From the NCBI RefSeq assembly GCF_003217775.1, contig NZ_QJVJ01000009.1, forward strand, positions 62,001 to 126,000: 64,000 bases of DNA, read 5' to 3'. Numbering within the stretch: position 1 is the stretch's first letter; the number at the start of each line of letters is the position of its first letter. Of the stretch, positions 44,601 through 51,690 are shown piece after piece. The notes beneath the pieces were generated by a model. It was not told the origin of the DNA, did not search any database, and worked only from the letters and a program-made list of their open reading frames with translations. The stretch is from Paenibacillus flagellatus (GTDB lineage: Bacteria > Bacillota > Bacilli > Paenibacillales > NBRC-103111). The translations under genes were made by a program, and so were the position numbers.

Positions 44601-46243
44601 CGGATTACGGGCGGATCGAGAATTCGCTGATCGGCTACACGACAACCGGACAGCGCGGCGTCGTGGAAGGGATCGACCTGGTCGCTTCGAAAGGATGGGT
44701 CATCCGCGGCAATACGTTCCAGAACGCCAAGGGCTTGAATAACGAGGTAGCCTACGCGTTCTTCGCCAAGGGCAACTCGATGGATACGATCGTGGAGAAC
44801 AACGTGTTCCTGAACAGCTTTATCGCCATGTCGTTCGGCGGCGGAGGCACCGGGCCAACCTTGTTCCGGAACGGCGACACGACCTATGAACACCGCGGAG
44901 GCATCATGCGCAACAACGTCGTGTACGGTACGTTGGATGCGGCGGTTTACATGAACAAGGCGAACGGCTTCAAGGTGTACAACAACACGATGCTTGGCAT
45001 CGCGCCGACCGTGAACGTGGGCGGCGTCGAATCCCGCTTCGCGGGCAGCAGCGGCGACATCCGCAACAACTTGATGGATAAGGCTGTCAAGCTTCGCGAC
45101 GGAGGTACCGCAACATTCAGCAACAACATCACGAGCGCTTCGGCTAGCTGGGTCATGAATGCGGTCGGCGGCAATTTCCATCTGAATCCTTCCACCGCGC
45201 AAGCTGCGATCGATGCTGGCTACTCGCTGCCGATCGACGTCCCGACCGACATGGACGGTCAGCAGCGTCCGACTGGCGCCGGCTACGATATCGGCGCCGA
45301 CGAGATCGGCACGAGCACCGCTCTGCAAGCGCCGACCAGCGTAACGGCCAGCGTCTACAACGGTGCGGTTCAGCTGAGCTGGAATGGCTCCGCCGGGGCG
45401 ACGAGCTACAGCATCAAGCGTGCGACGGTCAGCGGCGGCCCGTATACGTCACTGGCGACGGGAATCGCTACGAATGCCTACACGGACACTTCCGTTACGG
45501 CCGGCTCGACTTATTCCTACGTCGTCGCGGCTGTGAACGCGAACGGCTCGAGCCCGGATTCGGCTGCAGCATCCGTCACCGTGCCCCAGCCGGCGCCGTC
45601 GGGCGTCACGGCGACGGGGGGCAACGGCTCCGTTACCGTCAGCTGGACGGCTTCGAGCGGCGCGACCGGCTACAACGTAAAGCGAAGCGCGGTCAACGGC
45701 GGTCCATACACGACGATCGCGCCGAGCGTGACGACGGCCACGTATACCGATCTGTCCGTGACGAACGGGACCACGTATTATTACGTCGTCAGCTCCGTTA
45801 CATCCGGAGTCGAGAGTGCGGACTCCCCGCAAGTGTCGGCCACTCCGACCAGCGGCGCCGCATTGAGCCGCACGGGCTGGACGGCGACAGGCTCATCCGT
45901 GGCGGAGTCGCCGGCCAACGCCATCGACAACAATCCCGGGACCCGATGGTCCACGTACAAAAACCAGGTTCCGGGACTTTACTGGCAAGTGAACATGGGG
46001 TCGCCCCAGACGTTCAACAAGATCTCGCTCACTCCCAGAGGGGGCGAATACCCGGCCGCCTGCGAGGTTTATGTGTCCTCCGACGGGATCAACTGGGGCA
46101 ATGCAATCGCATCGGGAACGGGGTCGAGCTCGGTTCTGTACATGACGTTCCCCGTGCAAACCGCACAATACATCAAGGTCGTACTGACGGCGTCGAAATC
46201 GGCATGGTGGAGCATCTATGATTTCTACGCGTATGAACCGTAA
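38633..46243 (+). CDS. Giant secreted beta-helix protein with F5/8C and FN3 modules (putative polysaccharide lyase/binding protein)
   Basis: A 2536-aa protein from ATG 38633 with a signal peptide (about 1-33). Order: F5/8C discoidin-like domain (about 37-200), FN3 (210-312), F5/8C (316-479), FN3, FN3 (484-703), right-handed parallel beta-helix (708-1073; VTVTSLSALQQAINNAP, NNITIQGAT), FN3 (1079-1187), a DNRLRE/CBM96-like domain (1190-1348), FN3 (1353-1460), F5/8C (1463-1625), FN3, FN3 (1633-1853), a second beta-helix (1857-2226), FN3, FN3 (2231-2408) and a final F5/8C (2410-2536). The beta-helices have the asparagine-ladder style of pectate-lyase-like and NosD-like enzymes. Two large blocks are internal duplicates. 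It would act outside the cell on a polysaccharide whose fragments the importer then takes up. Confidence 0.85.
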   Translation: MLKVFRKSGVSLLIASLLSATFLVPSGSKVYADSTETNVALGQATVSTNGVVTNAASLKLLVDGDRQTGGYALIDASTGPKWVQLDLGEPFAITKVNVLNDYNPTATRTGRDIIVQLSNDPTFANGVSTIFNNDTDNTAGQGAGTDSAYLEPTDGSGKTIALSSPITARYVRSWANGHTRTADGSIQKVNTPVELEVYTAIPATNSSLPINVNLTASNATVNSATLSWTSPGPSSVTGYDIRYSTSPITSANWDNGLVVKRVIGEPAPAAASSAQTMKVKGLPSGSTVYFAMKTIGTGGQVSNLSSVASIATMPVVNVALGKPVSTNASSTSGEPLSALTDGVTARDKYVLYGVSDGPKWAQVDLGQAYDVARVNIRNDWGVSGAYRTGKDLIVQLSNDPTFAGGVTTIFNNDGDNSSGLGAGTDEEYVEPGDGSGKDILLADPVNARYVRYWANGHVRVNGQVNTVDTPVEIEVYADPQDNSPPAAVTNLSVTRTTWQSVDLSWTAPGDNGNTGTARSYEFRRSTSPITAANWGSATVVTGPPAPLTAGTTQTFTVGGLSPGTTYYFAMKSKDVVNESALSNVVSSTTPTADTEAPAAITDLQVSQAMFRSAKLTWTAPGDDGTIGTAAGFEVRYSTSPITAANWASAQLVDDKMPQKASGSAMAMKVKELTAGTTYYFAVKTKDASGNMSGLSNVVSATIGTPTPDAVTVTSLSALQQAINNAPAGGRVITLAAGTYNQTTTIQITGKNNITIQGATPNYGDTILKGPGISSSSMDINIKVNNSDYVTIKNMTIQDSYYHAIQINDGSNYFHADRLKTWDNGEGGFKTTFDVNGINGYTDYGLIENSLIGYTVGGARGVVEGVDIIAGKGWVVRGNTFENAKRADGGVAYAVFAKANSLDTIIENNVVKNSFIGISFGGGGSGQSFFRNQDTTYEHRGGIIRNNVVYGMLDTGVYLNKATGFKVYNNTILNTGSGVGSIEPRFAGSSGDIRNNLLGAAVKLRDSATATQSNNITGANASWLVDPEHGDYHLHPFFGTGARDVGAALPEVPTDMDGQTRPYGSAPDVGADEFVPNETTPPAAVSNLAASAATARTFQLAWSAPGDDGNTGTAYLYEIRYANAPITEANWSSAQKVEHSVLPAAPGTAQALTVVGPTAGTTVYAAMKTVDDQGNVSALSNVVSITMAASSATEFSPADDVLNASGTIYPNGPSLGIQNNGNSIYFSYLQGNFNGYSGSSAERATLKLYTASKPGKTMNLTITGLQDNSWTESTVTSSNLPSEAGAVNLGLLPVSAPGWYEFDITNFVNSHMGDKKVSFKLSDPLKQAIPVSFNSSENPYNRPIIVFNDTDVWAPDAIANLSVGDRTLSSVELKWTAPGDDGNERTATEYDVRYASTPITEANWSSATPVVGEPSPQVAGTQQQFAVLGLTPGATYYFAMKTRDNANNVSGLSNVVRVDMESTINVAKNKSVTSNGTVSNGKPLSILTDGVTARDQYALIGVSSGPKWVQVDLGQAYGIKKINIRNDWGASPDTYRTGRDHVVQVSNDPAFATGVTTVFNNDQDNSSGLGIGTDAEYQEPADGSGKTITLPTTINARYVRFSANGHVRVSGQVNLVNTPVEIEVYADPGDSVAPAAVTNLSGSQTTWKSTKLSWTAPGDDGNVGTAAAYDIRYHTAPITVNNWNDATQLTNEPQPQAAGTVQTLAVSGLTPGTTYYFAMRTLDEAANISAISNVWSVTTPVSDPTPPAAIANLQVSAPNIRSVQLTWTAPGNDGTVGKAAGYDVRYSTSPITEANWASATQAEDELAQKDPGSAMKFQVNQLTTGVTYYFAVKTYDDAGNYSALSNVVSATTVTPVPDAVTVTSLAQLQQAIDNAPASGRVITLAAGTYNQTTTISINGKNNITIQGATTDYNDTVVAGPGINNSSLDINFKVNDSDYVTFKHMTIRDSYYHSIQVNSGSDYFHADHLKTWDNGEGGFKSTSGGSPELPYADYGRIENSLIGYTTTGQRGVVEGIDLVASKGWVIRGNTFQNAKGLNNEVAYAFFAKGNSMDTIVENNVFLNSFIAMSFGGGGTGPTLFRNGDTTYEHRGGIMRNNVVYGTLDAAVYMNKANGFKVYNNTMLGIAPTVNVGGVESRFAGSSGDIRNNLMDKAVKLRDGGTATFSNNITSASASWVMNAVGGNFHLNPSTAQAAIDAGYSLPIDVPTDMDGQQRPTGAGYDIGADEIGTSTALQAPTSVTASVYNGAVQLSWNGSAGATSYSIKRATVSGGPYTSLATGIATNAYTDTSVTAGSTYSYVVAAVNANGSSPDSAAASVTVPQPAPSGVTATGGNGSVTVSWTASSGATGYNVKRSAVNGGPYTTIAPSVTTATYTDLSVTNGTTYYYVVSSVTSGVESADSPQVSATPTSGAALSRTGWTATGSSVAESPANAIDNNPGTRWSTYKNQVPGLYWQVNMGSPQTFNKISLTPRGGEYPAACEVYVSSDGINWGNAIASGTGSSSVLYMTFPVQTAQYIKVVLTASKSAWWSIYDFYAYEP

Positions 46244-46260
46244 ACGAGGATAGGCATTCG

Positions 46261-46305
46261 AACCGCCGGTATTAGCCTGAACAGCTGATCCGGCGGTTTG
46301 TTTCG
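46261..46305 (+). terminator. Terminator of the giant beta-helix gene
   Basis: AACCGCCGG-N20-CCGGCGGTT followed by TGTTTCGTT, 17 bases after the stop. Confidence 0.8.
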
Positions 46306-46381
46306 TTGTGCGTTTCGCCGGTTGAGGCAAGAGCTTGGGGGACGCGCTTAAAGATGGTAAGATATTCCGGATTTCGCTTGC

Positions 46382-46395
46382 ACGTTACGTAACGT
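46382..46395. promoter_or_regulatory. 14-bp palindrome in the promoter of the SRPBCC pair
   Basis: ACGTTACGTAACGT, perfect, lying between TTGCAC (46378-46383) and TACAAT (46403-46408). The spacer is 19 bp, so the promoter is weak, or is bent by a regulator bound here. Confidence 0.45.
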
Positions 46396-46471
46396 CATGT
46401 TCTACAATGAGGCTACCGGTTATCTTGCAAGTGCTTGAAAAGACAATCGGAGAGCGAAGGAGGAATATTCT

Positions 46472-46915
46472 ATGAACGAACGATTCGTCAAGCATGCAAC
46501 CTTCGTCGTCGAACGGATTTATGCCGTTTCGCCGAAGCGGGTGTATCGCGCCTGGGCCGACCCGGTTGCGAAAGCCAAATGGTTTTCGAAAGCGGACGTC
46601 TTCGACTTTCGCGTAGGCGGACGGGAATCGAGCAGCGGCGGGCCGCCGGGAGGGCCGAGCTTTGTTTTCGAGGCCAGTTACCTGGAGGTGGTCCCCGATC
46701 ACCGCATCGTCTATGCGTATACCCTGGATTCGGACGGCAAGCGCCTTTCGGTCTCGCTTACGACGGTCGAGCTGCTCGAAGTGGAGGGCGGCACGAAGCT
46801 TATTTTTACGGAGCAAGGCGTCTTCCTCGACGGGCTCGATACGCCGGAAATCCGGGAGCATGGGACGAATGAGATGCTGGACGCGCTGGGGCGGTCGTTG
46901 GAAGGGGAGGCATGA
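46472..46915 (+). CDS. SRPBCC (AHSA1-type) protein 1
   Basis: A 147-aa protein with AAGGAGG upstream. The START/Bet v1-like fold is recognised from FVVERIYAVSPKRVYRAWADPVAKAKWFSKADVFDF and the C-terminal helix GTNEMLDALGRSLEGEA. AHSA1-type proteins bind hydrophobic ligands or act as stress or repair factors. Such genes in Firmicutes usually follow an ArsR-type regulator; none is present here. Confidence 0.85.
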   Translation: MNERFVKHATFVVERIYAVSPKRVYRAWADPVAKAKWFSKADVFDFRVGGRESSSGGPPGGPSFVFEASYLEVVPDHRIVYAYTLDSDGKRLSVSLTTVELLEVEGGTKLIFTEQGVFLDGLDTPEIREHGTNEMLDALGRSLEGEA

Positions 46916-46918
46916 GCC

Positions 46919-47371
46919 GTGATTGCCAACCCCAATGAACTGGTTGCCGTCCGCGAGTTCGACGCGCCGCGGGAGCTCGTCTTTCAAGCATGGACAACCC
47001 CCGACTGGCTGGCTCGATGGTGGGGGCCGAAGGGCTTCGCGAATACGTTTCACGAGTGCGACATTCGTCCGGGGGGCATGTGGCGGTACACGATGCACGG
47101 GCCGGACGGGACGGATTATCCCAACCTGAGCGCCTTCGTCGAGATCGTGCCGCCGGAGCGGGTCGTGCTGGACCATCTGTCGGGGCACGAATTCCGGGTA
47201 ACGGCTATTTTAGAGGATATCGAAGGCCGTACCCGGGTTACGTTCCGCCAGCAGTTCAAGAAAACGGACGAGTTCGAACAAGCCAAGCCCTACTGCATGG
47301 AAGGGAACGAACAAAATTTGGAACGGCTTGGCCGGCTGTTGGCCGAACGGATTCCCAGCAATAACGGATGA
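46919..47371 (+). CDS. SRPBCC (AHSA1-type) protein 2
   Basis: A 150-aa protein from GTG 46919, 3 bases after the stop of the previous gene (GGGGAGG upstream). It has AHSA1 marks REFDAPRELVFQAWTTPDWLARWWGPKGF and GGMWRYTMHGPDG. It pairs with the first SRPBCC protein in one operon; the two are related but not close copies. Confidence 0.88.
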   Translation: MIANPNELVAVREFDAPRELVFQAWTTPDWLARWWGPKGFANTFHECDIRPGGMWRYTMHGPDGTDYPNLSAFVEIVPPERVVLDHLSGHEFRVTAILEDIEGRTRVTFRQQFKKTDEFEQAKPYCMEGNEQNLERLGRLLAERIPSNNG

Positions 47372-47385
47372 CGGAACCAAAGGAT

Positions 47386-47417
47386 GAGGCGGTCTGCGGA
47401 CGGTCTCTTTTCTTTTT
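47386..47417 (+). terminator. Terminator after the SRPBCC pair
   Basis: A GAGGC...GTCTC hairpin with an inner GTC/GAC pair and TGCG loop, then TTTTCTTTTT. Confidence 0.65.
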
Positions 47418-47543
47418 GAAAAGCGCGCGGTATCGATCGACGGCTCCGGAGAAGGGCCGGTTCAAATGACACCGGGAATTCGCCGTTCCTTTTCTCGCTT
47501 AGGGAAAGTATTCTATCCCGAATGACGTTAAGGAGATGATCGC

Positions 47544-48311
47544 ATGCCTAGGAGAGGCAGTGGCAGCTTGTCCGTCAAGAACAAGTGGACGAAGACGAAA
47601 TGGTTGCTGTCGGACAGCGGATTGCGGCGATTCGTTCCCGAGACGAAGCCGTTTACCCGTAACTCGCTGAATGGGATGACCGCGCGGTACAAGATGGTGT
47701 ACTTCAAACCGACGACCGGTACGGGAGGGGGCGGAATCGCGCGAATCGACCGAACGGGCGCCGGGAAGTTCCGGGTGAAGAAGGATGCACGCACGTTCGA
47801 GGCATCATCTACCGCCTCGCTGTTCGGTCTGTTGCAAAAAATCGCCCGCGGTCGAAGCTATCTGCTTCAGAAGGGGATTTATTTGCAATCTTCCGGCGGC
47901 AGACCGTTCGACTTGCGGATGACGATGCAAAAAGCGGAAGGAGGCCGGTGGGTGCCCTCCACCATGTTCGTCAAGCTGGGGAAGCGAAACAAGGTCGTCA
48001 CGAACTATCATCAAGGGGGCAAGCTGGAGCTCGTGGGGCAGACGTTGTCGAGAGCCGGGTACAGCCCGGCTCAAATCGAGCATTACAAGCGGCGGCTGAA
48101 GGAGCTGGGCATGCAGACGGCCCGCTGCTTCGATCGTCGCAGCCCTCGGTTCAGGGAGCTCGGCCTTGATGTGGCCCTCGATCGCAACGGGCGGCTGTGG
48201 ATTTTGGAGGTCAACACCCGGCCGAACTTCAGCGCGTTGAAGTCGCTCGCCGACAAGAGCTTGTATCGCACCATGGTTCGATACGGCAAGATGTACGGAA
48301 GGACGAGGTAA
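47544..48311 (+). CDS. YheC/YheD-type ATP-grasp protein (first)
   Basis: A 255-aa protein of the endospore coat-associated YheC/YheD family. Features: MVYFKPTTGTGGGGIARI near the N-terminus (nucleotide-binding lobe), RPFDLRMTMQKAEGGRW, and [25 protein letters not shown] (Mg-ATP binding acid and Asn). Family members of 360-450 aa have an extra N-terminal domain that is missing here, so this is the ATP-grasp core alone. ATP-grasp enzymes usually ligate an amine to a carboxylate. A second gene of the same kind is at 56967-57767. Confidence 0.8.
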   Translation: MPRRGSGSLSVKNKWTKTKWLLSDSGLRRFVPETKPFTRNSLNGMTARYKMVYFKPTTGTGGGGIARIDRTGAGKFRVKKDARTFEASSTASLFGLLQKIARGRSYLLQKGIYLQSSGGRPFDLRMTMQKAEGGRWVPSTMFVKLGKRNKVVTNYHQGGKLELVGQTLSRAGYSPAQIEHYKRRLKELGMQTARCFDRRSPRFRELGLDVALDRNGRLWILEVNTRPNFSALKSLADKSLYRTMVRYGKMYGRTR

Positions 48312-48502
48312 CAGGAAATCCGCAGCGGCGGACAGCCGAACGCCGCTTTCCGAAATGGCCGGTACCGGAACGGCGAAACGGCAGCGGACGGGAATGGCAT
48401 AGCCCTTCGGCGGCATAAGCGCGTATAATAAAAAAAGGGATGGTTTTGTTCCACGTGAAAAGAATAAACTAACGATACAAATACGATTGACAAGGAGCTA
48501 CA

Positions 48503-49978
48503 ATGACCGACAAAACGGCAATTGTAACAATCGGATGGAACTTCGATAACAGCTATGCGCGTCTGCCGAAGTCGTTTTTCACCGAACTGAGCCCGACCCC
48601 GGTGCGGGCGCCTCGGCTTGTCGTCCTGAACGACCGGCTGGCCGCTTCTCTGGGGCTGAACGCCCAGGCGCTGCGGAGCGAGGAGGGCGTGGAGACGCTG
48701 GCCGGCAACCGCGTACCCGATGGAGCCCGGCCGCTTGCGCAAGCCTATGCGGGGCACCAGTTCGGGTATTTCAACATGTTGGGGGACGGCCGGGCGCTGC
48801 TGCTGGGCGAACAGATCACCCCCCAGGGCGAGCGGTTCGATATTCAGCTGAAGGGTCCGGGACGCACGCCGTATTCTCGTCGGGGGGACGGCCGGGCGGC
48901 GCTCGGGCCGATGCTGCGCGAGTACATCATCAGCGAAGCGATGCAAGCGCTCGGCATCCCGACTACCCGGAGCCTGGCGGTCGTCTCGACCGGGGAGCCC
49001 GTCTTCCGCGAAACCGAGCTGCCCGGCGCCGTCCTGACCCGCGTGGCCGCCAGTCATCTCCGCGTCGGTACGTTCCAATACGCGGCTGCCTGGGGTTCGG
49101 CCGAGGATCTCCGGGCGTTGGCCGATTACACGCTCCAGAGACATTATCCCGAAGCGGACGTATCCGGCAACCGCTATCTGGCTCTTCTCCAAGGGGTGAT
49201 CGAGCGTCAGGCCGCGCTGATCGCGAAATGGCAGCTTGTCGGCTTTATTCACGGGGTGATGAATACCGACAACATGGCGCTGAGCGGCGAAACGATCGAC
49301 TACGGTCCTTGCGCCTTCATGGACGTTTACGATCCGGCGACGGTATTCAGCTCCATCGATACGCAGGGGCGTTACGCCTACGGCAATCAGCCGCGGATCG
49401 CGGCTTGGAACTTGGCCCGATTCGCCGAGGCGCTGCTGCCGCTGCTCCATGACGACGAGGAGCAGGCCGTCAAGCTGGCCGAAGAGGCGATTGCCGGCTT
49501 TACCGACCTGTACCGCCGCCATTGGCTTACGGGGATGAGAGCGAAGCTGGGGATGGCGAACGAAGAGCCGGAGGACGAAGCGCTGATCGAAGACCTGCTC
49601 GGCATGATGCAGAAGCTCGGGGCGGATTATACGAACACGTTCCGCGCCTTGACGTTCGATCGGCCGGAGGAGACGGCGTTATCGGGCACGACGGAATTCG
49701 CGCAATGGCAGGAGCGGTGGAAGGCGAGACTGGGCAGGCAGCAAGAGCCGGAAGGCGCCGCGCACGAACGGATGCGAAGCTCCAATCCCGCGGTCATTCC
49801 TCGCAACCACCGGGTGGAGGAAGCGCTGGAGGCGGCGGTGAACGAAGGGGACTACGGCGTGATGGAGCGGCTGCTCGGCGTTCTGGCGAGCCCTTTCGCG
49901 CATACTCCCGAACAAGCGGAATATGCCTCCCCTCCCGAGCCGTCGGCTTGTCGGTACCGGACGTTTTGCGGGACATGA
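48503..49978 (+). CDS. selO: Protein adenylyltransferase SelO (YdiU/UPF0061)
   Basis: A 491-aa pseudokinase-fold protein of usual bacterial SelO length. Signature blocks: [72 protein letters not shown] and [25 protein letters not shown]. It transfers AMP from ATP to Ser, Thr or Tyr of target proteins and is linked to redox stress. The chain ends FCGT, with Cys third from the end where vertebrate SelO has selenocysteine. Confidence 0.93.
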   Translation: MTDKTAIVTIGWNFDNSYARLPKSFFTELSPTPVRAPRLVVLNDRLAASLGLNAQALRSEEGVETLAGNRVPDGARPLAQAYAGHQFGYFNMLGDGRALLLGEQITPQGERFDIQLKGPGRTPYSRRGDGRAALGPMLREYIISEAMQALGIPTTRSLAVVSTGEPVFRETELPGAVLTRVAASHLRVGTFQYAAAWGSAEDLRALADYTLQRHYPEADVSGNRYLALLQGVIERQAALIAKWQLVGFIHGVMNTDNMALSGETIDYGPCAFMDVYDPATVFSSIDTQGRYAYGNQPRIAAWNLARFAEALLPLLHDDEEQAVKLAEEAIAGFTDLYRRHWLTGMRAKLGMANEEPEDEALIEDLLGMMQKLGADYTNTFRALTFDRPEETALSGTTEFAQWQERWKARLGRQQEPEGAAHERMRSSNPAVIPRNHRVEEALEAAVNEGDYGVMERLLGVLASPFAHTPEQAEYASPPEPSACRYRTFCGT

Positions 49979-49992
49979 CCTCAAAGAAAACG

Positions 49993-50035
49993 AAGAGCCT
50001 TTGATCGACCCGCGAGTCGACCGGAGGCTCTTTTC
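49993..50035. terminator. Terminator between selO and the convergent SRPBCC gene
   Basis: AAGAGCCT...AGGCTCTT outer stem with inner TCGAC/GTCGA pairing, followed by TTTCC; serves the plus strand and possibly the minus strand. Confidence 0.75.
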
Positions 50036-50046
50036 CATGAGGCGGC

Positions 50047-50499
50047 TTAATCGCCGGCCAGCGTCGTTCCGGTTTCCAGCAGCGTCTTCAACCCCGAAAG
50101 AATGATCGGCAAGCCGTTCTCGAGAATCTTGGCCGAGTTGACGGCCTGCCCGCTCTCGTCATGGACGACGGTGACGAGGGTGACGCCCGCAAGCTCGGCG
50201 TGCGAATCGATCTCCCACGTCAGGCGCGACGGGGCGTCGCCGGCCGCCTCCGGAAATGAAACGTACCGCCAGCTCATCGCCAGCTTATGCGGAGGATCGA
50301 AAGCGAGAATGGTGCCTTCCACCCGCTTCTCGCCGTCTTGGCTCCACAGCTCGAACGGGGCGTCGATCCCCCAAGTGGATCGGATGGAGCAATTGAACCA
50401 GAACTTCGACGTCTTCGCCGGGTCGGTGATCGCCTGCCACACCTGCTCGGGCGTCGCCTTTATGGCGATTCGGTGGACTTGCGAGGGTTTGTTCTCCAT
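50047..50499 (-). CDS. SRPBCC-domain protein 3
   Basis: A 150-aa START/Bet v1-like protein (AIKATPEQVWQAITDPAKTSKFWFN, WEIDSHAELAGVTLVTVVHDE and a C-terminal LSGLKTLLETG helix). Convergent with selO. Ligand unknown. It is related to the AHSA1 pair at 46.5 kb but separate. Confidence 0.85.
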   Translation of the reverse strand: MENKPSQVHRIAIKATPEQVWQAITDPAKTSKFWFNCSIRSTWGIDAPFELWSQDGEKRVEGTILAFDPPHKLAMSWRYVSFPEAAGDAPSRLTWEIDSHAELAGVTLVTVVHDESGQAVNSAKILENGLPIILSGLKTLLETGTTLAGD

Positions 50500-50629
50500 G
50501 TTCGTATCACGCTCCCTTAACGTTTAAAATGCCGTTTTTAGGCAAACTTTCGCTAGCTTTGAACGACTTCGTTGTCCGATTCGGCACCTCCTCTACCGAA
50601 AGGGACTATTTTTTTTCGCCGCTTGACGT

Positions 50630-50645
50630 GTTACCTGGTGGTAAC
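50630..50645. promoter_or_regulatory. Operator GTTACC-TGGT-GGTAAC inside the FMN reductase promoter
   Basis: A perfect 16-bp dyad in the spacer of a TTGACG-N18-TATTAT promoter (-35 at 50623-50628, -10 at 50647-50652). A second dyad of the same type lies at 51342-51357. Confidence 0.55.
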
Positions 50646-50760
50646 GTATTATAAGGCTATAAGAGGTGTCCATTTAGTAACATATTAACACCTCGACTCC
50701 TGTTTGTCAGCCGGCGGCATGCAGGTGCACGAATAACGAGAGCGAAAGGTGATGACCGTC

Positions 50761-51315
50761 ATGAACATGAACATAACCCTGATCGCAGGCAGCAACCGTA
50801 CAGACGCTGCAAGCACGAACGTTCTTCGCTATATTGAACGCTTGTTGAACGCGCGGCGAATCGCGGTTTCGTTCCTCGATTTGCGGGAGATGCCGCTGCC
50901 GTTCTTCTCGCCCGGTGCCGAATCGCTTGACCCGAACGTCCGGTCGCTGCAGCAATCGGTCGCAAATGCGGACGGCTTGATCTTGGCTACCCCCGAATAC
51001 CACGGCTCGGTGTCAGGCTTATTAAAGAACGCTTTGGATTACTTGAACGGAACGCATGTCGGAGGGAAGCCGGTGCTGTCCGTAAGCGCCGCAGGCGGTC
51101 CGACGGGGGTCGGCTCGCTGACGCATCTGCAAAGCATCGTTCGCAACTTGCACGGGATTAACTGTCCGGAGTGGATTTCCGTCGGTTACGGGACGAACGG
51201 CTTCGGACCGGACGGCGCACCGTCGGACGAGGGGACGAGGCAGCGAATCGAGACGGCGCTCGCCAATTTGCTGGACTTGACCCGGACGCTCGCGCTCAAG
51301 GCCGAAACCGTCTAA
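50761..51315 (+). CDS. NADPH-dependent FMN reductase
   Basis: A 184-aa flavodoxin-like protein. The start at 50761 (AAAGG upstream) precedes NITLIAGSNRTDAASTNVLRYI, which holds the FMN phosphate loop; LILATPEYHGSVSGLLKNALDYL is the family hallmark, and VLSVSAAGGPTGVGSLTHLQSIV follows. It reduces FMN or quinone-like compounds with NADPH. It lies before a broken SnoaL gene, with which it shares an operator type, as in aromatic- or quinone-stress operons. Confidence 0.88.
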   Translation: MNMNITLIAGSNRTDAASTNVLRYIERLLNARRIAVSFLDLREMPLPFFSPGAESLDPNVRSLQQSVANADGLILATPEYHGSVSGLLKNALDYLNGTHVGGKPVLSVSAAGGPTGVGSLTHLQSIVRNLHGINCPEWISVGYGTNGFGPDGAPSDEGTRQRIETALANLLDLTRTLALKAETV

Positions 51316-51341
51316 GCAGCCGTATTTTTTTTGAACAAAAG

Positions 51342-51357
51342 GTGACTTGTAAGTAAC
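51342..51357. promoter_or_regulatory. Second copy of the GT-ACYT / AAGTAAC-type operator
   Basis: GTGACTT-GT-AAGTAAC, one mismatch from a perfect dyad, over the spacer of TTGAAC-N16-TAACAT before the broken SnoaL gene. Similar to 50630-50645. Confidence 0.5.
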
Positions 51358-51377
51358 ATTTTTTCGGAGGAGAAGTC

Positions 51378-51674
51378 ATGAGTACGCTGGAACAACGAAA
51401 TGCGGAAACGGTCCGCACGTTTATCGAAGCGTTATGGAACAAGGGAGAGCTGGAGGTCGCCGGGCCGTTTTTCGCTCCTTCCATCGGGGAAGCTTTCACG
51501 GACCGGAGCTACGAATTGGGCGACATGCTGGCTCAAGGGGAAAAGGTTACGGCGACCGGGATTCGTTGAATCGGATATCCGGGCCTTCCCCGGAAAGGCG
51601 GATACGCCGCTCCTTTTGGGGTGGTGTCTGAAACTCTCTACCAATGGAATGAATACAATATTTCATTCCACTAG
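51378..51674 (+). pseudogene. SnoaL-like ester cyclase, frameshifted and internally deleted
   Basis: The first 63 codons (to TGA at 51569) read as a SnoaL N-terminus (RTFIEALWNKGELEVAGPFFAP) joined too early to a LAQGEKVTATG segment, so about 30 residues are missing in the middle. In another frame the sequence continues GYPGLPRKGGYAAPFG and SETLYQWNEYN to a stop at 51674, matching the C-terminal half. So the gene is broken by a deletion and a frameshift. The ribosome binding site (GGAGGAG) is intact. Confidence 0.65.
51645..51670. promoter_or_regulatory. Perfect dyad over a -10 box before the SET-domain gene
   Basis: TGGAATGAA-N8-TTCATTCCA with TACAAT (51654-51659) in the loop, inside the tail of the broken SnoaL gene. 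Confidence 0.45.
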
Positions 51675-51690
51675 GAGAGGAGACGGGCCC

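Noticed and set aside
48083-49522. 479-aa open frame antisense to selO and the ATP-grasp gene
   Set aside because: It spans two real genes and their gap with no family motif.
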